NCBI GenBank assembly: GCA_036734545.1
Contig: DAIMYJ010000002.1
Location: 1 to 64,000 of the forward strand
Origin: UBA7236 sp036734545
GTDB taxonomy: Bacteria > Bacteroidota > Bacteroidia > Chitinophagales > BACL12
Length of the DNA: 64,000 nucleotides
Direction of reading: 5' to 3'
The notes beneath the pieces are model-generated. The model was not told the origin of the DNA. It saw only the letters and a list, made by a program, of their open reading frames with translations, and ran no database searches. Shown in pieces: positions 7,930-15,989 of this stretch; positions within the stretch are counted from its first letter, which is position 1; every line of letters begins with the position of its first letter. Both the position numbers and the translations under genes were made by a program.

Positions 7930-9047
7930 AGATATTACTCATCGGCACGGCCTGGCCATATCGCGGCGGATTGGCTGCGTTCAACGAGCGGCTGATACGC
8001 GCATTCAGGGAGCAGGGCCATGCAGCATCCATAGAAACCTTTACATTGCAATATCCCGGTATCCTGTTTCCGGGTAAAACACAATACAGCACTTCGGCTG
8101 CGCCGGAGATACCCATCGTAAGAACAGTCCATGCGCTAAATCCGCTGAATTGGCTCAGTGTTGGCAACCGGTTGCGCAGGGAAAGATATGATCTGGTCAT
8201 CATCAAGTATTGGACACCTTTTTTGGCGCCCTGTTTTGGCACCATCGCACGTCGTCTGCGCAAGAATGGACATACCAAATGTGTATGCATTGCCGACAAT
8301 ATCGTGCCGCATGAGCGGCGATGGTTCGATAAACTGCTGACACGCTATTTCATTGGCGGTATGGATGCGTTTGTTGTGATGAGTAACAGTGTGATGCAGG
8401 ACCTCGCGCAGTTCGACAGAAAGAAGTTCCGCGCACTCAACCCGCATCCGCTGTTCGACAATTTCGGAGCATCGTGTGATAAGGCAACGGCCTGTGCGAA
8501 ACTGCAACTGGATCCCGCAAAGCGCTATATCTTATTCTTTGGTTTTATCCGCGACTATAAAGGGCTTGATCTCCTGTTGCAGGCCATGGCGCAGGTGCGC
8601 TCTGATGTTTCGCTGATCGTGGCGGGTGAATTTTACACCTCCTCCGCACCGTATCTCGACCTGATCGCATCGCTGCAGTTAAAAGACCGGGTGTTCCTGT
8701 TCAATCATTTTATTGCCGATGAGGATGTGCGCTATTATTTCGGTGCAGCCGATCTGGTCGTGCAACCCTATAAGCATGCAACGCAAAGCGGTGTTACACA
8801 GATCGCCTATCATTTTGAAGTACCCATGATCGTGACCCGCACCGGCGGATTATCGGAAATGGTGCCCGACGGGCAGGTGGGCTATGTGACCGATGCCACA
8901 CCTGCGGCCATAGCCACGGCCATTGACACCTTTTATACAGAAGATAAAGCAGCCTATTTCCGCACACAATTACAGGAAGAGAAAAAACGCTTTACCTGGG
9001 AACGCATGGTGCAAACCATCACTGACCTCTACCGGAGGATCCGATAA
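7926..9047 (+). CDS. Family 4 glycosyltransferase
   Basis: This 373-aa protein has a GT-B fold. The N-terminal LLIGTAWPYRGGLAAFNERL is the acceptor-domain glycine-rich loop of GT4 enzymes. The C-terminal domain shows LFFGFIRDYKGLDLLLQAM, then LVVQPYKHATQSGVTQIAYHF with the donor-binding E at VPMIVTRTGGLSEMV. It probably adds a sugar to a lipid-linked or surface glycan together with the overlapping GT2 upstream. It is the last gene of the 3112-9047 operon. The next gene converges on it, 13 bp away, with no obvious terminator between. Confidence 0.88.
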   Translation: MKILLIGTAWPYRGGLAAFNERLIRAFREQGHAASIETFTLQYPGILFPGKTQYSTSAAPEIPIVRTVHALNPLNWLSVGNRLRRERYDLVIIKYWTPFLAPCFGTIARRLRKNGHTKCVCIADNIVPHERRWFDKLLTRYFIGGMDAFVVMSNSVMQDLAQFDRKKFRALNPHPLFDNFGASCDKATACAKLQLDPAKRYILFFGFIRDYKGLDLLLQAMAQVRSDVSLIVAGEFYTSSAPYLDLIASLQLKDRVFLFNHFIADEDVRYYFGAADLVVQPYKHATQSGVTQIAYHFEVPMIVTRTGGLSEMVPDGQVGYVTDATPAAIATAIDTFYTEDKAAYFRTQLQEEKKRFTWERMVQTITDLYRRIR

Positions 9048-9060
9048 CACGGAATACGCA

Positions 9061-10368
9061 CTACCGGCGGTTCACTTTTCGCAGTATATAATACAGGGGG
9101 AAACCCATGATGAAGATCAGGAATCCATATCCTGCAGAACGGATATCGCCAATAATGGTATTGTACGTAACAAACAACAATACGATCATGAACAGCGCCG
9201 GGATATACGGATACCCTTTCAGGGTATAACCCGTGTAGGTGTTGTCAGAACGGCGGCGCAGTATGAATAGTGCACCGGCAGCGCTGGCAAGGCTGATACT
9301 GTCGATAAACAGCACATAATTAACGATATCCTCAAAGCTGCCGAGCAGATACACGGAGGCAGCCATGATGGTGACGAAAAAGGTAAGCCCGAATTGCTGC
9401 ACCTGAGTTTTGGGATTCACCTGCATGAATACACGGGGCAATACGTTCTCTTCCGCCATGGCATAATAGACACGCGGATTGCTCATCACGGATGTGTTCA
9501 GGAATCCCAGAACGGAGGTGAACAGCACGATAGAGATTATGGTGCCACCCACACCACCAAATAACGCTATCGCCAGCTCGCGTGCGATCAGCGGAGAGCT
9601 TTGCATTTTATCAAAACCCAGCACCTGCACATAGGTGAAATTGATAAAGAGGTACAGGACGATCACAATACCAACGCCGGTAAATATGGCTCGTGGAATA
9701 TTGGTGTTGGGGTTGATCACATCGGCGCCGAAATTGACCGTTTGCTGATAACCCCCATAGGTAAAGAAAATAGAGATCAGGGCAATACCGAACGCATGCA
9801 TGAAATTCCAGTCATCAGGAACATGTACCGATACCGGTTCGGCATGGCTGCCGAAGATGGCCATGCAAAAAGTCAGGATCATGCCGATCTTCAGGATGCT
9901 TAAGATGTTCTGTGTGCGTGCCCCCATTTTTATGCCCAGCAGATTGATGCCGAATAACAGCAGAATGATGATCAGCGCGATGATCCGTATGGTGTTGGTG
10001 GCGTCGGATACATCAGGAAACAACACCGGTGTGATATATTCTGCGCCGATGATGGCCACGCCGGCACTCGATCCTGCATTGATGATCACCTGACTCCAGT
10101 TCAGCATAAAAGCATATGCCGGATGATACGCACTCGAAAAGATGCGATAATACGCTCCTGCCGCCGGTAACCGCGCTCCGATCTCGGCAAAGGTGAGGGC
10201 CCCGCAGATGGAGATGATCCCGCCGGTGATCCAGGCGGCATAAAAGACCCATTCCTTTCCTGCGCTGGAAGCTACCATGGCGGGTGTGCGGAATATGCCC
10301 ACGCCTATGACCAGGCTCACCACGATCATGGTCAGGTCGAATCGTTTGAGCTGCGGTTGGATCGACAT
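9061..10368 (-). CDS. APC-superfamily amino acid permease
   Basis: This 435-aa protein has about 12 membrane helices. It begins with the APC consensus helix 1 (FDLTMIVVSLVIGVGIFRTPAM, where GVGIF is the substrate-binding unwound stretch) and has the helix 6-8 region typical of LAT/YhdG-type amino acid permeases (FFTYGGYQQTVNFGADVINPNTNIPRA). The substrate cannot be assigned. A second, distinct APC gene lies at 12246-13682 in the opposite orientation, with icd between them. Confidence 0.88.
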   Translation of the reverse strand: MSIQPQLKRFDLTMIVVSLVIGVGIFRTPAMVASSAGKEWVFYAAWITGGIISICGALTFAEIGARLPAAGAYYRIFSSAYHPAYAFMLNWSQVIINAGSSAGVAIIGAEYITPVLFPDVSDATNTIRIIALIIILLLFGINLLGIKMGARTQNILSILKIGMILTFCMAIFGSHAEPVSVHVPDDWNFMHAFGIALISIFFTYGGYQQTVNFGADVINPNTNIPRAIFTGVGIVIVLYLFINFTYVQVLGFDKMQSSPLIARELAIALFGGVGGTIISIVLFTSVLGFLNTSVMSNPRVYYAMAEENVLPRVFMQVNPKTQVQQFGLTFFVTIMAASVYLLGSFEDIVNYVLFIDSISLASAAGALFILRRRSDNTYTGYTLKGYPYIPALFMIVLLFVTYNTIIGDIRSAGYGFLIFIMGFPLYYILRKVNRR

Positions 10369-10416
10369 GGTTCAAATGTAGGAAAAGGATGGCGAATGCC
10401 ACCCCGGCCGACCATG

Positions 10417-10456
10417 AAAAAAAAGAGGCTGTCTCAATAAGGCGACCTCGTTTTTT
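10417..10456. terminator. Imperfect bidirectional hairpin with A-run and T-run
   Basis: A hairpin at 10425-10449 (GAGG/CCTC plus inner pairs with one mismatch) is flanked by eight A and six T residues. It lies upstream of the APC gene and downstream of the icd terminator, so it may catch read-through from icd or belong to the repeat cluster to its right. Confidence 0.5.
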
Positions 10457-10508
10457 AATCATTTGATCCTAGAGTCTTGAATGTCCGATGAGATATGCGC
10501 GTGTGCCC

Positions 10509-10653
10509 GGGTTTCCCGCAGATCGCGCAGATGAGCGCAGATAATTAAAATCTGAGTTCAGCAAGGACTTGCGCGTAGACTTGGGTTTCCCGCGAATCGC
10601 ACAGATGCGTGCAGAAATAATTCAGCAACCAATCTGCGTGATTTGCGGGAAAA
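10509..10653. repeat. CGCAGAT-type intergenic repeat cluster with an inverted pair
   Basis: The stretch 10369-10821 holds no gene. Inside it, two direct copies begin GGGTTTCCCGC (about 10509-10547 and 10584-10622) and contain spaced CGCAGAT/CACAGAT words. A third, inverted copy at 10631-10653 pairs with the second, forming a long imperfect palindrome over 10586-10653. A separate 12-bp perfect palindrome (CCGAGTACTCGG) is at 10742-10753. Confidence 0.75.
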
Positions 10654-10763
10654 AGGTATCGTACCGATTTGCAAAGACGTAAGTAGTATTATATGATAAC
10701 TGAACATATCACAAGATGGGCACATGCAACGCAGCAAAGTCCCGAGTACTCGGTATCAGCAAA

Positions 10764-10796
10764 TTAAAAAAGGCCGCCCTTTTGAGGCAGCCTTTG
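10764..10796 (-). terminator. Terminator of icd
   Basis: On the minus strand the stem AAAGGC...GCCTTT continues inwards with one mismatch, has a short loop, and is followed by a U-rich tail. It lies about 25 bp beyond the icd stop. Confidence 0.75.
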
Positions 10797-10821
10797 TATG
10801 AAATATAGCATTATTAGATGA

Positions 10822-12123
10822 TCACATATTGGCGATGATCTCCTCACCAAACTCGGAACACTTCAGCATGGTGGCGCCTTCCATCAGTCGGTGGAAATCG
10901 TAGGTCACACGCTTGGTGGCGATCGACTTTTCGATACCCTTGATGATCAGGTCACTGGCTTCTTTCCAGCCCATGTATTCCAGCATCATGCAGCCGCTGA
11001 GGATAACAGAACCGGGGTTCACCTTATCCTGATTGGCATATTTCGGTGCGGTGCCGTGTGTGGCTTCGAAAATGGCATGGCCGCTCACGTAGTTGATATT
11101 TGCGCCGGGAGCGATACCGATACCGCCTACCTGTGCAGCGAGTGCGTCGCTCAGATAATCGCCATTCAGGTTGAGGGTGGCGATCACATCAAATTCATCC
11201 GGACGGGTCAACACCTGCTGCAGCGTAATATCGGCGATCGCGTCTTTGATCACGATACCGGCACCGGGTTTGCCTTCCGGAATGATATGCCATGGGCCGC
11301 CATCCAGCGGAACGGCACCAAAGAACTCGCGTGCCACCTGATAGCCCCAATCGCGGAATGCACCCTCGGTGAATTTCATGATGTTGCCTTTGTGCACGAT
11401 GGTCACACTCTTGCGGTTGTTCTGAACGGCATAATCAATAGCAGAATAGATCAGTCGCTCAGAGCCGGAATAACTTACAGGCTTGATACCGATACCTACC
11501 TGCACATCCACATCGCGGTTCGGCACACCTACATCGCGGAGTGCGGCTTCCCAGCTGTCGGTCTTATCCTTGCTGCCAAAGCGGATCTTTTCGAAATCTT
11601 TGGGGGATTCCTGCTTCAGCCAGGTCAGAAATTTATTTACGAGATCGCTGCCTGCGGTCCAGTCAATACCGGCATAGATGTCTTCAGTGTTCTCACGGAA
11701 GATCACCATGTCTACCTTTTCAGGGCTTTTCACCGGTGAGGGCACGCCATCGAAGTAGCGCACCGGACGAAGGCACACATACAGATCGAGGATCTGACGC
11801 AGAGCCACATTCAGGGAGCGGATACCGCCACCTACCGGGGTGGTGAGCGGACCTTTGATACCTACCAGATATTCACGGAACGCATCCAGGGTTTCGTCGG
11901 GAAGCCAGTTGCCGGTTTGATTGAATGATTTTTCTCCTGCCAATACTTCCATCCAGTGGATCCTGCGCTTGCCGCCGTATGCTTTTTGCACAGCTGCATC
12001 GAACACGCGCACAGATGCTGCCCAGATATCCGGGCCGGTGCCGTCACCTTCAATGAATGGTATAACGGGTTCATCGGGTACATGCAGTACCCCGTTTTGA
12101 ATTGTGATTTTTTGACCGCTCAT
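10822..12123 (-). CDS. icd: NADP-dependent isocitrate dehydrogenase
   Basis: This TCA-cycle enzyme oxidises isocitrate to 2-oxoglutarate with NADP. The 433 aa align well with the E. coli-type homodimeric enzyme. Substrate motif IRSLNVALRQ contains the Ser that is phosphorylated in E. coli. The acidic metal site lies in the RENTEDIYAGI and DAIADI regions. The NADP-specificity residues are present: Lys-Tyr in HGTAPKYANQD, and Tyr and Arg in TYDFHRLM. I chose ATG 12123; the longer frame adds 26 residues upstream that are unlike the family. A TATCTTTG element at 12151-12158 places the transcript start about 20 bp before this ATG, supporting the choice. The gene stands alone and has its own terminator. 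Confidence 0.95.
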   Translation of the reverse strand: MSGQKITIQNGVLHVPDEPVIPFIEGDGTGPDIWAASVRVFDAAVQKAYGGKRRIHWMEVLAGEKSFNQTGNWLPDETLDAFREYLVGIKGPLTTPVGGGIRSLNVALRQILDLYVCLRPVRYFDGVPSPVKSPEKVDMVIFRENTEDIYAGIDWTAGSDLVNKFLTWLKQESPKDFEKIRFGSKDKTDSWEAALRDVGVPNRDVDVQVGIGIKPVSYSGSERLIYSAIDYAVQNNRKSVTIVHKGNIMKFTEGAFRDWGYQVAREFFGAVPLDGGPWHIIPEGKPGAGIVIKDAIADITLQQVLTRPDEFDVIATLNLNGDYLSDALAAQVGGIGIAPGANINYVSGHAIFEATHGTAPKYANQDKVNPGSVILSGCMMLEYMGWKEASDLIIKGIEKSIATKRVTYDFHRLMEGATMLKCSEFGEEIIANM

Positions 12124-12150
12124 AATACAAAATGATTTTCTAAGAAAGCG

Positions 12151-12158
12151 CAAAGATA
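12151..12158 (-). promoter_or_regulatory. Bacteroidota -7 element (TATCTTTG) for icd
   Basis: This is an exact TAnnTTTG match on the minus strand, 27 bp upstream of the icd ATG. No convincing -33 TTTG is seen. Confidence 0.6.
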
Positions 12159-12245
12159 CGGATACCGCCCGAGAGCGTGCTGATAAATGTGGATTGCGCA
12201 CAGATACCGTTTCTGTATGAAAAATTTTTCAGGTAATCTTACGGG

Positions 12246-13682
12246 GTGAACGGCAAACCACAACTCGACCGGGCCCTGGGGCTGTACACGGCCATTCTGC
12301 TTGTGATCAGCTCTATGATCGGCAGCGGGGTGTTCAAAAAGGTGGCGCCTATGAGTGCTCAGCTGCAGGACAGCAATCTGGTGCTGCTGGCCTGGGTGTT
12401 GGCAGGGGTGGTTTCCATGCTGGGGGTGTTCACATATTCCGGACTCGCATCCCTCACCGAAGAGGGGGGCGGGCAATTCGAATATTTCCGCATCATTTAT
12501 GGACGGCTGTTCTCTTTTCTGTTCGGATGGGCATGCTTTACGGTAATCCAAAGTGCCAGTATCGCTTCCATCGCCTATGTGTTCGCCGAATCGGTCAACT
12601 ACCTGTTCCCGCTCGGTGATCCGCTCGCTGCATGGTCGGATGTGGAGCTTTTCGGTTTGATCTATCCGTTTAGAAACTCCGGGGTCAAACTGCTGACTGT
12701 TGCCACGATCGCCGTGCTTACCATGATCAATTACACCGGTGTGCGCAAGGGTGGTTTGGTGAATAACATTTTCTCCTCCGCCAAGATCGCCGGTATCCTG
12801 ATACTCATAGTGGCCGGGTTGCTCCTGCACGGCACGGTTGCAGCGGATGCCGATCATGCCGTTACACCGGTGGTGCCCGTGGGTGTGGGACTGGTGTCTG
12901 CCATGTTCACCGCTATGCTCTCTGCTTTCTGGGCTTACGACGGATGGATAAACGTATCCTATATCGGCGGTGAGATCAGAAACCCCCGCAGAAATATTCC
13001 CATCGCCATCATCGGCGGAACGGCATTGGTGATGCTGCTCTATGTGCTGATCAATTATGTCTATCTCCATGTTCTGCCTGTATCGGCATTCATAGAGATC
13101 GATGCTGCCGGCTCGCGTATTCCCGCCGCCGAGGTGGCCCATACCCTGATACCGGGATTCGGATATACGCTTGTGCTGGTGCTCATCATGGTATGTACGT
13201 TCGGCGCAGCTAACGCGAGTTTGATGGCTTCACCGCGTATCTATCACCGCATGGCCGGTAAGGGATTGTTCTTCTCTTCTTTTGGTGCGACCCACCCCAA
13301 ATATCATACACCGCATCGCTCTCTGATCTTTCAAATGATCTGGAGTATTCTGCTCGTCATATCAGGTACTTTCGACCAGCTGACCAATATGCTCATCTTC
13401 GCCTCATTCCTTGCTTATGGAAGCGGAGCGGCAGGTCTGTTGTATATGAAATATAAGGGTAAACCGGTGGTACAGGACGACGGCTCCGTGCAACGGATGA
13501 AGATCACCGCCCCTGTGATCGGATTTCCGGTGATACCTATCATATTCCTGTTGTTTTGTATCGCCCTGGTGGTGAACACACTGGTCACAATGCCGCAGGA
13601 AAGCCTGACCGGCCTCGGATTCATCGGCCTCGGCATTCCGTTGTTCTTCCTCTTTCGGAACAAACAGGATAAGAGTATTTAA
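12246..13682 (+). CDS. APC-superfamily amino acid/polyamine transporter
   Basis: This 478-aa protein has about 12 membrane helices and starts with GTG. Helix 1 carries GLYTAILLVISSMIGSGVFKK, where GSGVF is the APC substrate motif. Helix 6 is in AFWAYDGWINVSYIGGEIRNP, the form seen in L-type and basic amino acid exchangers. The substrate is not predictable. The start is fixed by the family N-terminus (QLDRALGLYTA); no ATG lies nearby upstream. It is divergent from icd and ends at a strong bidirectional hairpin shared with the convergent lipoprotein gene. Confidence 0.88.
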   Translation: MNGKPQLDRALGLYTAILLVISSMIGSGVFKKVAPMSAQLQDSNLVLLAWVLAGVVSMLGVFTYSGLASLTEEGGGQFEYFRIIYGRLFSFLFGWACFTVIQSASIASIAYVFAESVNYLFPLGDPLAAWSDVELFGLIYPFRNSGVKLLTVATIAVLTMINYTGVRKGGLVNNIFSSAKIAGILILIVAGLLLHGTVAADADHAVTPVVPVGVGLVSAMFTAMLSAFWAYDGWINVSYIGGEIRNPRRNIPIAIIGGTALVMLLYVLINYVYLHVLPVSAFIEIDAAGSRIPAAEVAHTLIPGFGYTLVLVLIMVCTFGAANASLMASPRIYHRMAGKGLFFSSFGATHPKYHTPHRSLIFQMIWSILLVISGTFDQLTNMLIFASFLAYGSGAAGLLYMKYKGKPVVQDDGSVQRMKITAPVIGFPVIPIIFLLFCIALVVNTLVTMPQESLTGLGFIGLGIPLFFLFRNKQDKSI

Positions 13683-13703
13683 ATGAACGGTATTCTCCAA
13701 AAT

Positions 13704-13736
13704 AAAGAAAGGGGTGCATAAGCACCCCTGTTCTTT
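13704..13736. terminator. Bidirectional terminator between APC transporter and lipoprotein genes
   Basis: AGGGGTGC-ATAA-GCACCCCT forms a perfect stem and extends through flanking AAAGAA/TTCTTT pairs with a single bulged G. It can act on both strands. Confidence 0.8.
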
Positions 13737-13770
13737 AGATCATAACTTCCATTACAGCCATATGGAAGTA

Positions 13771-14667
13771 TTAATCTGTCAGCACAACCAGAAATTTTGA
13801 GGTCTTCCAGAATTCATTCGGATTCTCGATGATCAGTTGCTCAATAGTTTTGTCTCCTTCCACCAGTGTATAGGAATCAGTAGAGTGGGTGGTGATCACC
13901 TTGGCACTCTTGGTGTTGATCGGCAGTTCTTTGAATTTGCGGATATCCACTCGTGTGAACGCGCTGGCATCGAAATTATCCACCAGTTCTTTATTGGCGC
14001 CGATGCCGATGAAGCCACCTTCTTTATCAACGATACCCAGTTCTTTCAATTCCTTGTAGGTGCCGGAAATATAATAGGCAGTATTCAGTTCATCCGTTTG
14101 TTCGGAGATCACCTTGGCCTGCTCGGTGTTTTGTTCTTCCAGCAGTTGCTTTGCAGAGGTCACGCTCGCCAGTTCAGTATTCAGGTTGCTGATCTGGAAT
14201 TTTGCTGCTTCCAGCTCAGACTTCAGTGATGCCAGGTCGGCTTCTTTCTGCGCGAGTTGTTCATTCAGCAGCGCGATCTTCTCATCCAGTTCCTTGATCT
14301 TGAGATTGGTGCCGCGGTATTTCTTGTCGAGTTCGTTCACCAGGGCTTTGTTCTTCTGGATCAACTCGTTGAGGGTGGCGATATTGGCCAGGATATCATC
14401 GCGCTGTTGCTCCTTGGAGCGGCCTTCAGCGTGCATGCTGGCATCGATCAACCCTTCGGTCTTCTTGATCTCGATGAGGGTGTTATCGATCTCGTTCATC
14501 ATGCTCATGTAGGAGCTGATCTCATTTACGGCAGCATCCCAGCCGGCTCTATATTCCGTACTCTTATTCTTAAGATCGGCATTTTCTTTTTCCAGCGCAT
14601 CCAGCTTGTCCTGATTACAGGAGATGATGAACGGCGCAAGAGCAAACAAAAACAGTAACTTCTTCAT
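13771..14667 (-). CDS. Coiled-coil lipoprotein
   Basis: This 298-aa protein has a lipoprotein signal peptide ending in FIISC, so Cys17 is the lipidated residue. Residues from about 20 to 195 form a long heptad-rich coiled coil (LDALEKENADLKNK, LDEKIALLNEQLAQKEADLASLKSEL). A compact C-terminal domain of about 100 residues follows, including YISGTYKELKELGIVDKEGG and IDIRKF-like strands. I do not recognise an assigned function; similar coiled-coil lipoproteins are common in Bacteroidota and are thought to be envelope spacers. The gene is transcribed alone from a TAATTTTG element at 14708-14715. Confidence 0.8.
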   Translation of the reverse strand: MKKLLFLFALAPFIISCNQDKLDALEKENADLKNKSTEYRAGWDAAVNEISSYMSMMNEIDNTLIEIKKTEGLIDASMHAEGRSKEQQRDDILANIATLNELIQKNKALVNELDKKYRGTNLKIKELDEKIALLNEQLAQKEADLASLKSELEAAKFQISNLNTELASVTSAKQLLEEQNTEQAKVISEQTDELNTAYYISGTYKELKELGIVDKEGGFIGIGANKELVDNFDASAFTRVDIRKFKELPINTKSAKVITTHSTDSYTLVEGDKTIEQLIIENPNEFWKTSKFLVVLTD

Positions 14668-14707
14668 CGCGTTTGGTATTTGTGGTGTGTTAGTGAAAAA
14701 TCCTTGC

Positions 14708-14715
14708 CAAAATTA
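14708..14715 (-). promoter_or_regulatory. Bacteroidota -7 element (TAATTTTG) for the coiled-coil lipoprotein
   Basis: This is an exact TAnnTTTG match on the minus strand, 40 bp upstream of the start codon at 14667. Confidence 0.5.
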
Positions 14716-14818
14716 CAGATAATAGCAGAATCCTTTGGGGATCGGGGGTTTCGGCCATTATTGACATAAAGGTAGCAGTTGCCTGATTGGGGAATTCCTC
14801 CCCATGATGTGGAAATAG

Positions 14819-14854
14819 GTGTATGTGTAATATATAGCATACACAGTATATTTG
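14819..14854 (+). promoter_or_regulatory. ruvB promoter (TATATTTG) with an inverted repeat in its spacer
   Basis: The -7 element TATATTTG is at 14847-14854, 7 bp before the GTG start of ruvB, so the leader is very short. Directly upstream, GTGTATG (14819-14825) and CATACAC (14838-14844) form a 7-bp inverted repeat spaced by 12 bp that occupies the promoter spacer. It is a possible operator; the regulator is unknown. Confidence 0.5.
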
Positions 14855-14861
14855 AAGCGTT

Positions 14862-15890
14862 GTGAAGAATCCCAATCTCGATCCCTCGGGTGATTTTATG
14901 TCCGGCTCCGATAAGGAGTTGGAGAAAGTGTTGCGCCCGCAGGGTTTTTTTGAATTCAGCGGACAGGAACGGATCATTGATAACCTGAAAGTGTTCATCG
15001 CGGCAGCCAAGCATCGCGGTGAAGCACTCGATCATGTGCTGCTGCATGGTCCTCCGGGATTGGGAAAGACCACCCTGTCGAACATCATTGCCAATGAACT
15101 GGGCGTGAACATGAAGATCACCAGCGGCCCCGTACTGGAGAAGCCCGGGGATCTGGCCGGCCTGCTCACCAGCCTCGAAGAGCGCGATGTGCTGTTCATT
15201 GATGAGATACACCGCCTGTCCACCGTCGTCGAGGAATACCTGTATCAGGCCATGGAGGACTTTCGCATCGATATCATGATCGAGTCAGGCCCCAATGCGC
15301 GTTCGATCCAGATCAACCTCAATCCGTTCACGCTGGTTGGCGCCACCACCCGCTCCGGTATGCTCAGCGCCCCCCTGCGCTCGCGGTTCGGGATCACCAG
15401 CCGTATCGAATACTATACCGCCGACACCCTGCTCTCTATCGTTACCCGCTCGGCCGGCATCCTGCATACCCGCATCACCCGTGACGGGGCCTATGAGATC
15501 GCCCGCCGCAGCCGCGGAACCCCGCGTATCGCCAACAACCTGCTCAAACGCATCCGCGACTTTGCCCAGGTGAAAGGGGAGGGGGTGATCGACGTGGAGA
15601 TCGCCCGGTTCGGCCTGACCGCCCTGAACGTGGATGAACACGGCCTCGATGAGATGGATAACCGCATCCTGACCGATATCATCGACAAGTTTGCCGGCGG
15701 CCCGGTGGGCATCACCACCATAGCCACCGCCGTGGGAGAGGATGCCGGGACCATCGAGGAGGTGTACGAACCTTTCCTTATTCAGGAGGGCTACATCAAG
15801 CGGACCCCGCGCGGCCGGGAAGCCACTGAAAAGGCCTACCGCCACATCGGGAAGGTGCCCCCGACAGGAACTTATCGCCTGTTCGACTGA
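14862..15890 (+). CDS. ruvB: Holliday junction branch-migration ATPase RuvB
   Basis: RuvB is the hexameric AAA+ motor that, with RuvA, drives branch migration of Holliday junctions. The 342 aa are a normal length. Walker A is GPPGLGKTT at 63-71, Walker B is FIDEIH at 112-117, sensor 1 is GATTRSG at 160-166, and the arginine-finger segment PLRSRFG is at 171-177. The winged-helix C-terminal domain (TIEEVYEPFLIQEGYIKRTPRGR) is intact. The start is GTG at 14862, next to a TATATTTG promoter; the next in-frame ATG (residue 13, MSGSDKELE) would also give a full-length enzyme. ruvA and ruvC are not in the window. Confidence 0.97.
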   Translation: MKNPNLDPSGDFMSGSDKELEKVLRPQGFFEFSGQERIIDNLKVFIAAAKHRGEALDHVLLHGPPGLGKTTLSNIIANELGVNMKITSGPVLEKPGDLAGLLTSLEERDVLFIDEIHRLSTVVEEYLYQAMEDFRIDIMIESGPNARSIQINLNPFTLVGATTRSGMLSAPLRSRFGITSRIEYYTADTLLSIVTRSAGILHTRITRDGAYEIARRSRGTPRIANNLLKRIRDFAQVKGEGVIDVEIARFGLTALNVDEHGLDEMDNRILTDIIDKFAGGPVGITTIATAVGEDAGTIEEVYEPFLIQEGYIKRTPRGREATEKAYRHIGKVPPTGTYRLFD

Positions 15891-15951
15891 AAAGCATCCT
15901 TTTTCCACCGATCGTCGTCTACAGGAGAGGCTCCCACTAATGGGAATTACC

Positions 15952-15959
15952 TATCTTTG
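15952..15959 (+). promoter_or_regulatory. Bacteroidota -7 element (TATCTTTG) for the 15990 gene
   Basis: This exact match lies 30 bp before the ATG at 15990. Its position rules out the alternative start at 15957, which would lie inside the promoter. Confidence 0.65.
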
Positions 15960-15989
15960 CTAAGCTCAAATTTTAGACAAATTACATTT

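Noticed and set aside
12124..12201. N-terminal extension of isocitrate dehydrogenase
   Set aside because: It would span the TATCTTTG promoter element at 12151-12158 and has no counterpart in the family.
12120..13142. A 340-codon minus-strand frame opposite the APC transporter
   Set aside because: Its product is rich in His, Gln and Gly, as expected from the reverse strand of hydrophobic helices; the APC frame has all the family motifs.
9061..13682. Two APC genes as a recent duplication around icd
   Set aside because: The two proteins differ in length and in the helix 1 and helix 6 motifs (GVGIF versus GSGVF), so they are separate subfamilies and not a fresh duplication.
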